Assembly: GCA_946122785.1 (NCBI GenBank) | Contig: CAMGYJ010000008.1 | Coordinates: forward strand, 20,919,475 to 20,983,474 | Reading direction: 5' to 3' | Length of the DNA stretch: 64,000 nucleotides | Source: Linum tenue | Taxonomy: Eukaryota; Streptophyta; Magnoliopsida; Malpighiales; Linaceae | Shown: positions 21,169-33,480 of the stretch, piece by piece | Position numbering within the stretch: the first letter of the stretch is position 1 | Layout: each line of letters starts with the position of its first letter | Made by a program: the position numbers and the translations under genes | The notes under the pieces: generated by a model | What the model was told of the DNA's origin: nothing | Databases searched by the model: none | What the model saw: the letters and a program-made list of their open reading frames with translations, nothing else

Positions 21169-22150
21169 ATGGATACATATATATTTATTAATCCACTTGC
21201 AGTTCCCGAGGCACACATATACATATCACAGTCAACACAACACTATAAAATACAGATCAGTAGATCCAATCCAACATGCCCCGCCAACACAACACTAGGT
21301 TCTACAGTCAAGAGCTCTTTCTTTTACATGCATGCATGCATGCCTATGAAACCGAGCATCTGGGTGGGCAAAGGATAGATAGGATATCCATCCCGTTTAA
21401 AATGCGTATTCGACTCATTTGAAGACCAATCTCCGTGACTCCATCCCATGAAATTATTACCAGAGCTAAGAGAGATTTGTGGCAAGAGTGAGAGCCTCGG
21501 ACTCTTCTGCTACCCAATTATATTTTGAGCACTTCTGCTCAATTAAACTTTGTCATTTTCTGATGTACTCAATTCATTTTACTTTTGGACTAATAAGAGT
21601 ATTAACGGGTAACCCGCGGGTATCCAAAGTAGCAATTCTTGATTACAAGTCCCATCCCGTAAAATATATTACGGATATATAGATACCCGTAACCCTCAAA
21701 AAACGGGAAGTGTACGGGTATACCCAAATACCCGTTTCCCGTTGCCCACCCCTAAAGCATCATACTTGTACAGTTTTAGTATGTAAAGGGTGAATTGAGG
21801 AACCATAATTCTTGCCCACCTGTTCTCCAATGATGCTTTATGAAGCTGTTGTAACGAGCTGTATCCCTACTTCTATTGCTGATGTAATAGCCATCGAGGC
21901 TAGTTACTATTCACCATTAATGAAGGGTTTGTTAAGTTACTCCTGATAGAAAAGAAAGAAATAGCAACATAGCTGCTGCATAAAGAAGAGCAGATATGCT
22001 CTGGTCGGCCATAATAAAAGGACTGGAATCTCAAATATGGCTTGAGGACTGACGAGCTAAGAGTTGCAGTAAGATGTGGCCGGATGGAGGGAGGAAGTTG
22101 TTGATTGAAGAACATACAAAGGAATGGGATAAGAATGGATCATGGACAGG
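21169..22150. other. Spacer with a candidate hAT MITE (21361-21753)
   Basis: The segment from tgggtgggcaaagg (21361) to gttgcccacccct (21753) has inverted ends (GGGTGGGCAA) and 'cgggta/acccg' repeats inside. It is flanked by similar gagcatc / aagcatc bases that could be an imperfect 8-bp target duplication. This suggests a nonautonomous hAT element. Nothing else is recognised. Confidence 0.45.
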
Positions 22151-22158
22151 AGAGTGGG

Positions 22159-22212
22159 ATTACCACATCGGGAGCATAATAGAGTTCCAGAGGAAGGAAG
22201 GGGGCATAAAAT
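22159..22212 (+). promoter_or_regulatory. U1 snRNA promoter 3: USE and TATA box
   Basis: USE ATTACCACATCG lies at 22159-22170, and CATAAAA serves as TATA box at 22205-22211, about 30 bp before the RNA start. The spacing of about 35 bp is of the Pol II type. Confidence 0.88.
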
Positions 22213-22236
22213 GGTAGCTAAGTGCTACCGAGCAAC

Positions 22237-22401
22237 ATACTTACCTGGACGGGATCTACGGGCGATCAATAAGGCTTGTGGTCTAGGCCAGTGACCTCCA
22301 TTGCACTTTGCGGAGGGGTGCTGGGCTAAGGTCTTCCCAAAGTGAAAGAGCCTACGTCATAATTTGTGGCAGCGGGGGCCTGCGTTCGCGCGGCCTCTCC
22401 C
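22237..22401 (+). ncRNA. U1: U1 spliceosomal snRNA, copy 3
   Basis: The 165-nt RNA begins ATACTTACCTGGACGGGATC and is nearly identical to copy 1 through the Sm site (ATAATTTGTGGCAGCGGGGG). It ends GCGCGGCCTCTCCC. The 3' box CAatcctcAGTTTAA follows at 22402-22416. Promoter and 3' signals are complete, so expression is likely. Confidence 0.95.
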
Positions 22402-22419
22402 CAATCCTCAGTTTAATTG

Positions 22420-23480
22420 TTTTTGCTAGAGATGATTTCTCTTCCTGCACAGCAGTGGCTATGTGATTCAACATTCTGCAGAGCTAGACAACCAACGGTG
22501 TAATTCTAAGAACACCGACTTCTTTCCTCCACGCGCGCTGTTCTGCACAAACAGTATAGAATCTCCCTGCTCAGTTCTCACCTAAACTTGCAGTTCTGCC
22601 AACTCTGCAATAGAGATAAACAATGTATGATCATGCTGTGAACATGCTGGAAAGGGAAATGAAATAGAGCTAAAAAGATGTATATTTGATGCTTCATTTT
22701 CCAGAACAGGTTTATCCAGTATTTCGCTTCTGCTTGGGGTTGAAAGTTGAAACTAAGCTGAAAGCTCTGCAATACAACTGTAGCAGCCGCTGCTGGTATC
22801 TAGAATTAGCGAGAAGATTGCAGCTAGAATTCGACAGATTCAAGACATGTACTCGCGGTAGGTATCTAGTAATCTTCTTATGGCGTCCTCTCTCGAGTAA
22901 TCTAACCATTCCACGGTCTAAGTATTATGCAAACTGTTCATGTGATGAATTATGCTGAAAACATTGAACAAAGTCTCCTCACTCATGCCAACTAGGATGC
23001 CTTCTCTGGCATGTAGTGACGGAAGATAAAGGAGTAGAGAGCAAATGAAGACTGCTTCTTATACCAAGGAGTCCAACAGAACTCGCAATGGGGAAGCTTT
23101 CCTGAAATTGTCAGCCAAGCCATCTGAATATGAAGATTTAGCAGACTCTGTGGAGTGTGAGAAGTAGGAGACTGCAGATGTTCCGTTGCTTGGCGGCAAC
23201 CAGAACTAACTTACATTTCTTGTATATACATAGTGTGTGTCTCATGTCGTAGTTAGGCATGTAATCAAGAGTAATTCTTTAGAATCAAACATTAGTAAGC
23301 TGAGGCCAACGTTTCAACAAAGCCTAATTCTTTATTCTGGAAACAAGCAAAAAAGGAAATCAAGCCGCACTTGTTGGTATCAAAACAAGGGGCCGACCCG
23401 CTACAAGACCTTGCCAGATTATTCCTCGGAATAAAGAGCTTCTTCAAATCATCGAAAACTGAGTGATGCATCGTAGGGAA
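22420..23480. other. No gene recognised
   Basis: The stretch has mixed composition and only short unrelated open frames on either strand. The last 50 bp before 23481 are 3' UTR of the minus-strand L46 gene. Confidence 0.4.
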
Positions 23481-26400
23481 TCAGCTGATAATCATCTTGT
23501 TCAAGAATTCAGCATGCTCTGGGAAAAACTCTAGCAGTTCGTCCTTGGTCACCCACACAAAATCCTGACACTTGCCTATTTTGAACTTGTTCGTTGCAAT
23601 CACCTGGGACTTGAAAAAGAATTGCTGAAAAGGAGAGCGCAAGATATGAATAGGATAGGAGGAACAAAAACTAGCTTGTGATGGGAGGGAGATTGTTAGT
23701 CATTGAGAACTGAACAAAAGGAAGTACCTTGTAACCGAGTTCCGGTGCCTTTTCTGCAGGCTGAACCGCCAAGTGACACATAGGAGCATTACCCACAAAA
23801 TATGTGTGGGAGAGGTCCCCTAACACAGACTGCAATGCAGTCTCAGCACACTGCGCCAAATTCCAGAGAAATAACATGAGAAGAAAATAGCAATCCGGAA
23901 TTTTGAGGCATCTATTAACTCATATAAGCAACTCTGGTCACCTTGCGTAATGTATCTTCGGAATCATAAACCTTCTGCGGGAAATGCCAGACGAGTTTGC
24001 CATCAGAAGATCCATGCAACTTTCCATACAGAAGAAGGTAAAGCCTTCTATCCAATGCCCTGTTAAGTGACCTATAAAAACATACAAACCAAAAAAAACT
24101 AATGTGATAAATATATGGCAAAATACAGTTGTATATCCACAACTATCAGTTTTGTGACAAATATATCCACAACTATCGAAATACACGAAATATCCAAAAA
24201 TCGGAAGGTTGTGTGACAAATCTATCCACTTCCGTCTGAAACTATAACGGTGTGTCAGACGGCGTTAAATTGACTAACGGAATGCTGAATCAATGCCAGC
24301 TCACCTGCCACATAAGCTAAAAAGCAACCAAACTTTACACGTAGATGCCAAATAGGCAAGTTGAATAAAGGCAAAATACAGCTATATATCCACAACTATC
24401 AGGTTTGTGACAAATATATCCACCACTATCAGATTTGTGACAATTATATCCACAACTATCGAAATACACGGAATATCCATTTTCGTCCACTCCGTTAACT
24501 CCGTCAGTTAACTTGATGACTGGACAAACGGTGGATGCTTAGTTGACGTGTTTCTGACCCCACTGAATGACGTGGATTAAAAGAGAAAAAAATTAAAAAT
24601 CCTAAAACCACAGACAGCGAGACTAAAAATCCAACCTAGAAACACGCCCGATAACCACTAATCCTCCTCCGATCGACGCCTCCACCCCCAAATAACCCTA
24701 TCCCAAGCCCAGATTTTGATTCCAACCACAATCCCCAACCATTGCCTCCCTTTTACTCCGACCGCTTCCATGCAGTCGGTGCCATGGTGATACCAAGTTT
24801 GAATCTAACCAAATCGCCAACAAAGAAGACTACAGCATCGAGATCTAACAGATAACGGTGTAAAGTTTGGTTGCTTTTTGGCTTATGGCAGGTGAGATGG
24901 CATCGATTCAACATTTTGTTAGTCAATTTAACGCCATCTGACATGCCGTTATAGTTTCAGACGAAAGTGGATAGATTTGTTACACAACCTTCCGATTTTT
25001 GGATATTTCGTGTATTTCGATAGTCGTGGATATATTTGTCACAAACCTGATAGTTATGGATATACAACTGTATTTTGCCTAATTTTTTTCTCTCTTTTAA
25101 TCCACGTCATTTAGTGGGGCCAGAAGCACGCCAACTAAGAATCCACCGTCTGTCCGGTCATCAAGTTAACGGACGGAATTAACGGAGTGGACGGAAATGG
25201 ATATTTCGTGTATTTCGATAATTATGGATATATTTGTCACAAACCTAATAGTTGTGGATATACCGCTGTATTTTGCCTAAATATATTGGACAGCTCTACA
25301 GGAGCAGCTCCAGTGACATGATATGCAACCCATTTTCTATTATGACTTGAGCATTTATAGGAAGAACTGCAATTAACCATACACCATTTGGGAGATTACA
25401 CCACAACTAATATACTCGGAGGCCTAAAACACAAAGGTTGTCGAAAGTTGAGTAAGTAGAAATGTTTGTCTGATGAGGGGAGGTTGAATTAATCCTTGCA
25501 TCTAGATCTAAAAAGTTAGGACTAAAACATATTTTCCCTTACTTTCGATCATTTGCTTTGTCAGCTTCTGTGGTCCTTGGGGCTGGAACATACTCCATTT
25601 GGTATTCACCTTGCGCCCTGATTACAATTGAAACAAAACATTAGAGCCACTAAAATCAATAGTACAGTAATCCATGTCTGCTAGCAGGAAATGGAAATAG
25701 TGTACACTCTGCACTGAGCATATATTACATGATATATCAGGCAAAGTTTTCATCTCACCACAACCAAAACCATCATTGGAATCGTGCTGATAACCATCAA
25801 ACAGCAAGAGACCAACAACTATGGATAGATAAAGAAAAAAGCTTCGAACTGAAGGGTGGCAGACTTAATCATGCCAAAGAAAAAACAAGAATTATATGAT
25901 CCAATGCAGTGTTTGAAACAGCAGATTTTCAAGTTACAGGACCTATTACGCCAAGCTATGCTTATTGGCCGGATCCTTCGAACAGCAACCACCATTAAGG
26001 ATGTTGAATTCGCCAGAGGAGGTCAAATTAAACAATTATGGAATACAGAAACCATGACAGGTAGCAACTTATCAACGAACTCAAACCAAGCAGCAAGGCA
26101 AAAGCAATTCAAGAACATAGAATCCAGGACAACCCTTTTCCCCTTAACAAAAAGAGGAATGCTTTAAAGCTATGGCGAGCGAAGAAATTCCGATTGATCA
26201 GAGAATGCAAGGCCCCGAAACCACGCACCTAGAGTTGGATTTGTTCAAGAACTCATCCGGATATCTGCGGGAATACTGCTGCTGCCACCGAAATCTAGAG
26301 AAGAATCACAAGTGAAGTTAGAAAATGCCACAGTAGAAAAGAAAGGGAAATTAAACCGAGGGAAAGAGGGGAAGCCCTGGTTAGAGAGGCGGTGGCACTG

Positions 26401-26560
26401 ACGAGAACTCCTGGAAAGCGTAAACCGACGGTTCGATTTTGGGAACGACGACGGGCAACCTCTCGAAGAGAACGGAGGCTACGATTTTCTCGGAGCTAGT
26501 AGAGAATTCCCGCGCCGACGCCAGCAGTCGGCGGGGAAACGACGTCAACGTCCGCCGCAT
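23481..26560 (-). CDS. MRPL46: Mitochondrial large-subunit ribosomal protein L46 (6 exons, 231 aa)
   Basis: Exons on the minus strand: 26560-26403, 26294-26229, 25617-25543, 24071-23942, 23850-23728, 23624-23481. All are GT-AG and total 696 nt. The protein starts MRRTLTSFPRRLLASAREFS, an Arg/Ser-rich mitochondrial presequence. Family blocks follow: SVLFERLPVVVPKIEP, FRWQQQYSRRYPDEF, EYQMEYVPAPRTTEADKAND, RALDRRLYLLLYGK, WHFPQKVYDSEDTLRKCAET, SHTYFVGNAPMCHLAVQP and CQDFVWVTKDELLEFFPE. The C-terminal part has the Nudix-like fold typical of L46. An ATG 33 bp upstream (26593) is in frame, but homologues start at the MRR position. Intron 3 (25542-24072) holds a MULE, yet both splice sites are intact. 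The product acts in the mitoribosome. Confidence 0.93.
24117..25277. mobile_element. Nonautonomous MULE with doubled terminal repeats, inside the L46 intron
   Basis: Perfect 9-bp target duplications TAAATATAT lie at 24108-24116 and 25278-25286. Both outer ends are GGCAAAATACAG. Each end is double. Left has two inward copies (from 24117 and from about 24370); right has two copies in inverse order (ending about 25079 and 25277). The segment starting at 24117 pairs best with the one ending at 25079, and the segment starting at 24370 pairs with the one ending at 25277. The centre (about 24600-24850) has no recognisable gene. It lies within intron 3 of the ribosomal protein gene. Confidence 0.85.
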
Positions 26561-26599
26561 TTGAGGATCTGACAGAGAAGGGCGAAAACCCAACTCAAA

Positions 26600-27383
26600 A
26601 TGATGCTCTGTGTCTGGGAAGAGGAAACCAAAACCCCGAAGGCTAAAACCCTAGGAGATCTATTAATGACTAATTGACTATTACTAACCTGTGAACACTC
26701 TCTGAACCTGTAAAGCAATGGCCTTTTTCAGTTTAAAGAAAGTGGGAGGAACTTGGAAGACGGAAAGAAATGGAAAGAGAGAGGATGCTATGGAGTCTTA
26801 GCTGCGGGTGGCGTTCACTCAGACGGCGGCGGGAACACCGCTGGCGGTCAATTTACCAGCGCTTCAGTCTAGTTACTTTTTTCTTCTTGAATTAGTTAAT
26901 TTTTTCTTCCACGGCGATCTGTCCCTGTACAAATAAATTTCGAATTACATATCGTTAAGTATAAATGAATTTTATAAGTTTTAAGAAATTTATTATGAAA
27001 TAAAATATTTTTTTGTTTCGTATTTAAAAGAATTCATTTGCAATTCTAAATTTTGAATTCTACGGAATTGGAACTAGTTATAGCAATACTGAGGAATTGA
27101 GATGAAATTTGCAAATGAATTCCACAAGTATTTACTAATTATAATAAAATGACATAATTATCCTTATATATTAACGAAATTACTTCTAAATATATTATTT
27201 TGCGCCAATTGATGTAGTATGGGAAACGTCACCAAGAATTTGATTGCAACGCACCAATTGATGCTGGTTATTTTGTATTTCTGGTTCGATTTTATCAGTA
27301 CATTGAGAAAGTACAACTAGATTGTAGGGTTCATCAACGAAATATTATAAAAGAATTAATGAATAGAATAGAACACACAAGAA
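26600..27383. other. Upstream region of L46 and AT-rich spacer
   Basis: 26600-26800 is probable 5' UTR and promoter of the minus-strand L46 gene. A GC-rich inverted motif (ggcggcgggaacaccgctggcgg) lies near 26824. From 26880 the sequence is AT-rich with repeated gaattcattt motifs that recur after the LINE (28320-28480), so the LINE probably inserted into an older AT-rich repeat. Confidence 0.4.
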
Positions 27384-27393
27384 TAGTTTTGAT

Positions 27394-28206
27394 GTTTTTT
27401 TTATGAATCGTTGGGATCTTTATTCATCAAAAAAGCGTTGCTAGCAACACCGTTGCTAGCTAGGGAACCAAATCAAAAGTTGGGGAAACAGTTAATTTAA
27501 ACCTAACCTCAAGACAAAACCAAAGTCTAAACAGTCCACAAAAGGCTCACCCTATCACAACTCAGAACACATACAACCTCAGATTTGATGACACACAACA
27601 ACTCCTGAAAACCTTTAGCACCAACCCCATACAATCGTCGACATCGCTCTCTCCATACCTGACTTATCCACGACTGCCAGATGAGCCTTCCGGTTTCAAC
27701 AACTTCAGTTTGCTGGCTAGACTTCAAGATCATCCATGAAACCATTTCCTCCCAGGTTTTGATTAAAGGAACCTACATAGAGTCACCAAACAGCTCATCA
27801 AGGAGTTGTCTGGTGAATGGACAGAGTGCAAACAAATGCTGGCTACTCTCAATCCCTCCCTCACAAAAAGCACAAGACAGAGGTCCCATATACCCCCATT
27901 TATGCATTATGTCCTTTGTATGAATACTACCTCTAATAACCAACCAAGAAATCAAACGGTTGCTTGGTATAGCCTTACCCTTCCATACAAGTTTCCACCA
28001 GTCCACCTTCTGTTGAGTAGGGCGAATAATCTGCCACACTCTTTTAATAGAGAACCGAGGCATAGGAAGAGTATTAAGAAGTAGAACATCATCCCTGGTC
28101 GAGATGAAAGAAGATACCTTGCTTCTCAACTTTAAAATTTTGCACCAGTTCCAGGACCCTGGTGAGCAGCTGTAAGTCCAAAAGCACCTACCCTTCAACT
28201 GAAGGG
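27394..28206 (-). mobile_element. 5'-truncated LINE insertion with 10-bp target duplication
   Basis: The minus strand carries the LINE zinc-binding reverse-transcriptase tail domain: RFSIKRVWQIIRP, WWKLVWKGKAIPSNRLISWL, CAFCEGGIESSQHLFALCPF, and further on IWQSWISQVWRERCRRLYGV. The frame is interrupted by a stop near 27772. The 3' end has AATAAA (minus strand, about 27420) and a run of A (27394-27402). TAGTTTTGAT is repeated exactly at 27384-27393 and 28207-28216. This shows target-primed insertion with 5' truncation. Confidence 0.9.
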
Positions 28207-28689
28207 TAGTTTTGATATTTTACGTATGAGACCAAAGACATTTTTTAGAAAGATGAATTTTCAATGAATTCTTCTGGAAATTAATAGGGTGTAATTGTAG
28301 AAAGTTTTAATTTAATTCAATTCTAAACATATACCAAACATGGTTTGTGTATTCAATTCATTTATTTCTAAAGATTTGAATATGACATACAAAATACAGG
28401 AATTCATTTGACAATGAGTTTTATACAGTAATTCATTTTAAAATGAAATGAATTCTAAATTCATTTGATACCAAACAATCTGTTATTCTAAAAAATTTAA
28501 ATTAACGGGAGCTAATGTTAAAACGAAGACGGTAACTTAAAAGGAATGGAGCTAAACTTGTAAAGAGAGGCAAGAATGTAAGGGTCAACAAGTGGTTCCA
28601 AAGGAGGGGCCGGTAATATATTATCTATCCAATCAACTTTTGTTTTTGGGTTCTTTTTCCCTTTTCAACCTGCAATGTTACACAAAAAC

Positions 28690-29206
28690 TAGGGCTGAAA
28701 ATTGGTCTGACCCGCTTCTGACTTTGTGCTGAACCTGTCTGACCCACTCTTGAAGAGTCAAGATGTATAACTGACCCGCCCCGATCCTATTTCTTTCATG
28801 ACCTTGTCTGACCCTTTAGGATCGGGGCGGGTCGATGGATGAACCTAATAAATACACTATTTTCTAAAAAGACACAAATCTGTACCCGAATTTATTTTTT
28901 TCTTACATTTTAGTACCTAAATTTTATTTTTTAATAAATAAATCCCATACATTTTATGGTAAAATTATGCTTTGGTACCCAAATTTTTCTTTTTACAATT
29001 TAGTATCTGAACTTTTAAAATTTTACAAATAGGTCCAACGTGTTTGTATGATATTAAGGGTCATAGGGTCAAAAAGTAACCCGACCCTATCTGACCCTGA
29101 TCCGACCCTAAGCTGACCCTGTAGACAAACTGACCCAGCTCGACCCCGAGGGCCTGGACGGGTCGAGACAGATCAGTGGGTTTTAAGGGTCAAACTTACA
29201 CCCCTA
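28690..29206. mobile_element. hAT-type MITE inserted at the end of the APC6 pseudogene
   Basis: It is flanked by perfect 8-bp duplications ACAAAAAC (28682-28689 and 29207-29214), the size made by hAT transposases. Ends are TAGGGCTG on the left and the inverse CACCCCTA on the right, with repeated GACCC/GGGTC motifs inward. It has no coding capacity. It lies in the last coding codons of the decayed APC6 gene. Confidence 0.88.
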
Positions 29207-29289
29207 ACAAAAACTTGGGATGCTTCATCCTCGAGCGCTGAGCTCAACATCTCTGCGCAGAATTGATCATCCGGTTTCAGCCACAATGC

Positions 29290-29865
29290 CTGCGAATTTA
29301 AGACTACTTCAGTACAGATGACAATATTGGCTATACCTCTTGCAAAGTTACTCATAATTGATTAATTGCTAGTTTCTTCTGCTCATTGAAATCTTCTCGA
29401 GAATCTTAACTCCAGTATTCAGGAAAACTTACAGATACGTACAAAAAGCTTTCTTTCTGCCCAGAAAAGTAAATAATGAGACATGGTGCCACACGAAGCA
29501 CAGTTAATCACACTGTATATTCTGATAGTTTAATCCAACAGTTCAACAACAACAAAAAAAAAATCCAATTGAATGAAGAGTATGGCCCCATAATACTTTT
29601 AAGGAAATGCCGAAGAAGTTACAGAACACATAAGCAATAGTACTTCTCAGAAGATATACTTCAAGCTCATTGCATTTTTGTTGGGTTTTCAAAAGTGCTG
29701 ATCGTATTTCACAATTTATACTTCAAATATACTTCAAGCTCATTGCATTTTGAATTCAAAATTGCTGATCGTATTTCACAATTTATACAGAAATAGCATA
29801 CAAATGAATGTTCATAAAGGGCAGGAGCTATTACGCAACCTAATTAAAGTACTACCTTTGAGGGT
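29290..29865. other. Former APC6 intron/exon space, no exon recognised
   Basis: It contains a near-duplicate of about 50 bp (cttcaagctcattgcatttt...gctgatcgtatttcacaatttata at about 29659-29720 and 29728-29787). The APC6 exons expected here by homology are not detectable. Confidence 0.4.
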
Positions 29866-30534
29866 CATCCATCCTTCACCAAATTGCATGACATGACATA
29901 AAGCTCGTTTGAGTTTCGAAGCTCCATAGCAGCAGTCAAATGGACCAAGGTGCTTCTATAGTGGAATGGGTCTTTCTCAAGCAATCTGCAAGATACAATA
30001 TAGGATAAAAAAGATAACTATCGGAATCTTATGCAAATGTTAAATTTAAGGGCTCCGATAAACTTACGAAGATGTTAGTTCAAAGCATTTCTGGTATTCA
30101 CCAGATTGATGGTAATATTCAGCTTTGCAGGTCAAAAGATCAGAATCATTTTTCAGCGTGCGCATAAAATATGGACTGGAAGGATTACTACTATTGCAGC
30201 TTTCCTTTTCAAGTTCTTGGAATTTGGCTTCTACAACACTTTCTTTGTTGCACTAGATAATTCACAGAAGGAGAGAGGTTAATGCATAAGAAAGAACACA
30301 GAAATATATCAAGCCACTGTGAACTCTATTTGAAAATTGGATTGTGTCTCAGTTTCATGTTTGGTCTCTAACTCGATGGTAAGATTTATTTGAATTATTA
30401 ATAAGTTCCTCGCTAATCTTCAAAATGTCACTTACAAAATACTGTGAAAAAAGAAAATAATATTCAAGCAACTTATTACAGGAGCAGTAGTTTTCAAATA
30501 GAGTTCATAGTCTTCTTTATATGTCATAATCATC

Positions 30535-32769
30535 TTATACGGGAGTTGGAACAGCAAGCAAAGCTTCGGCCTTTTGCAAAGCTAACCCAAACTTCTCTTC
30601 CATATCTATCTTCTCTGGCACAACCCCATTTGGCAACCTCCATTCGAACCAATGAATCAAGGAACCCAACATCATATGCAACATTCTCAATGCCAAGGGC
30701 ATTCCAGGACAGATTCTTCTCCCTGCCCCGAATGGAAGCAGTTCAAAATTGTTCCCCTTAGCATCAACCTTCGAACCCAAGAATCTTTCGGGCATGAATG
30801 AGTTCGGATTATCCCATGTCATCGAATCCCGACCTATAGCCCATACATTGACTAGAATTTGAGCACCTTTGGGAACGGTGAAACCGCAGATTTCCACATC
30901 CACCCCTGCCTTGCGAGGAAGTAGCAATGGAGCTGCTGGGTGTAGTCTAAATGTTTCCTTCACTACTGCTTGGAGATACGGTAATCGAGGGACATCCGAC
31001 TCTCGAAGATGAATGCCTTTTCCAATAGTTTGGTTAAGTTCTTCCTTAGCTTTAGCAAGTTTGTCAGGATTGCGAAGTAGCTCTGTCATCCCCCATTCTA
31101 TCGTGCTCGAAGTTGTATCCGTACCGGCAACAAAAAGATCCTTGATAAACCAATATATGTGAGCAGAAGGAATGCAGAGAAACAGAGTGTTGAAAATCAA
31201 GAACTAGCCACTAAATTTTTTCCAACAAATACGTACCTTTCTTTGACTAAATGTTTTTATTGTGTCATCTCGTTTATTCATCATTGGTCCCTTTATAAAA
31301 AAAATTGCACATGTCCTTAATAACTCTCACATGCCGCACACACTTCAAAATTTGTCTTTTCAACCCTCATTAGTTAACATTTTGTCATGCCGGTGGCATG
31401 CCACCCGGTTGAACCTGGTTCAATTTGTGCCGGTCATGAAACCGGCATGACACCACCGGTATGACCGGTATAATCGACTTACGTATTCTAAGCAAATTAA
31501 CATCATTTTAATAAATTTAATTAATATAAAAATTAATTTACCATTCATTTTATGAATTTAATAGTTAAAAGTTGATGATATTTGTTGGATTGTAACTTAA
31601 TTGTCCACAAATATATTTTATATATGATTAAATACATTGGATATTAATTATTTTTACACTTTTTTAAACCGGCATGAACCGGCACAAACTGGTTATACCA
31701 CTGGTCGTACCATTCCACTTGCCAAACCGGCACAACGGTATAAACCGGTTTGACAACCTTGCATCTCTACATTTGATGTGGTGGGGTAAACGTGTCAAAA
31801 CTTTTGATCAAGGATCTCTAGCTACTGAAACATCTTCGGGTTGATCGAAAGTAAAGTACTCACCAGGAACAAGTGTTTGATGCGAGTTGAATCCATGGTA
31901 GTCTCTCGATTGTGGTCATCATCTCCAATTGCAAGAAGCGTGTCTAGCATATCGTTGGTTGAGGCATAGTTTTCCGACTTCAGCTTCTGCAGCCGTTGGT
32001 CGATGACCCATCCGAACAAATTCAAAACCTTCCCTATGTGACCCGCCACCCGCTTCTGTATCCCCTGCAAATCCAACTTTGCCAGAACGGGGAAATAGTC
32101 TCCCAGGTTGGGCTTGCCGGCCTCTTCCATTATCCCCCTCGCAAGATCCTTGAACTCCCTGGCGGTCTCCGGCCCTTCCTCGTCCGCCAGATTCAACGAA
32201 AAAATAGTCGCCGACAGAGAATTCAAAGTGGCCTTGAAAGCCGCTCTCCCAACATCCACTTCCCCTTTCTCTGACGCATTTCGTCGAACACCGTCCACGA
32301 GCTCCACAATCTTCTCGTTCCGGAGCTCTTGGTTGGCATCCAGCTTATGGGTCGTGAAGATATACGAGTTGCACACTTTCCTGAGATTCCTCCACTTGGA
32401 ATCCACGGGGAGCGCCGTCAAGCTGAAGTCGCTGAGGTTGTGGGCTTTCCCGGCGAGCGGGACGTGGCGGTCGGAGAGGACTTTGTCGTGCTTTTGGAGT
32501 ATCTCCTTGGCGACAGCTGGGGAAGAAGCCACGATTGTGGTGACATGGCCCAGCTTGAGGCTCATCAAGGGCCCGTGTATTTTGGCGAGGTCGGCCAGCG
32601 ATCTGTGAGGGTTCTCGCCGAGATTGTGGAGGTTGCCGATTAAGGGGAGCCGAGCGGGGCCCGGCGGCAGGTTGGGCGGCGGATTTCTCCTTGCCTTCTG
32701 CAGGAATCGGAGCAAGGCGATGATGGTGAAGATGAGGCAGAGTAAGCAATTGAAGAGGAAAAAATCCAT
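30535..32769 (-). CDS. Cytochrome P450, CYP76-type (2 exons, 503 aa)
   Basis: Exon 1 is 32769-31864 (302 codons) and exon 2 is 31140-30535 (201 codons plus TAA), with a phase-0 intron at the site usual for A-type plant P450s. An N-terminal membrane anchor (FFLFNCLLCLIFTIIALL) is followed by the proline hinge PPNLPPGPARLPLIGNLH. The oxygen-binding helix reads AGTDTTSSTIEW (about residue 307). The K-helix ExxR is in KETFRLHPAAPLLLPRKA (about 364), and the PERF region follows. The heme loop is FGAGRRICPG, with its Cys near residue 445. All key residues are present. CYP76 enzymes are ER-bound monooxygenases acting mostly on monoterpenols and related compounds; the substrate here is unknown. The gene lies between APC6 exon remnants on the same strand. 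Confidence 0.9.
31380..31765. repeat. ccgg-rich MITE-like insertion in the P450 intron
   Basis: Repeated accggcatga/tcatgccggt and accggtat motifs cluster at both ends (31383-31470 and 31668-31755) of an AT-rich core, as in some hAT-type MITEs. Exact ends and target duplication could not be fixed. Confidence 0.45.
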
Positions 32770-32789
32770 TCTGGAATAGAGACGGATTG

Positions 32790-33480
32790 AGGGAGGGGAT
32801 TTGCTCTGTTATGTCTCGGTTTGAGCTGCCATTGACTTCCCCAAAGCAGATAGAGATGTATATAAATTACACATCCATTTATTCAGAAGCAACCAAGAGA
32901 TCTGGATGAGACAGGAAGTCAAGCAGAGAGGCTTGAGGAGAATTGGTTGTTTGGTGGATTTAAGCACCGCGTATACGTAGCTTCTTTACTTATTTTATAT
33001 TTTGGGTTTTGTTTTTTCCCAAATTTAATGCTTGGTTGTTGCAGCCTGCTATGCTGTTGTTGGGATGGATGCGAATTATCACATATTTTGACCTGCTTTG
33101 GCAAGTTAAAGTTACTTTGAGAAGCTTCTGAACTAAATTTTGCAGTTCATTTCACTAGAGCTCTTGAAGAGATTCTGTCTTTTGGTTGCTGAAATCAGTT
33201 TAACTTTGATCTCATATCTGATGAACTTGAACATCAGTTTTGGGCTCACAAATGACCCTGTCTATATTTGCACTGATCTCACGGTCTTCCCCATTTTTAT
33301 CCAAGTACATGGCAGACGGATCCTTCATGTCATACACATTCCCATTTTCATCAACCTTAGCACCGCCAAGCATCAGTAGACAGACACTGATCCCACTCTT
33401 TCAGCTCTTCCTAATCACAAATTGAAGTAGCAAAATTGACAATCACAAACAGGAACCAAGCAGATGAAGCACTTAATTAA
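32790..33480. other. P450 promoter / former APC6 intron
   Basis: No gene is seen. A TATA-like tatataaatt at about 32860 lies some 90 bp upstream of the P450 ATG on the minus strand and could serve its promoter. Confidence 0.35.
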
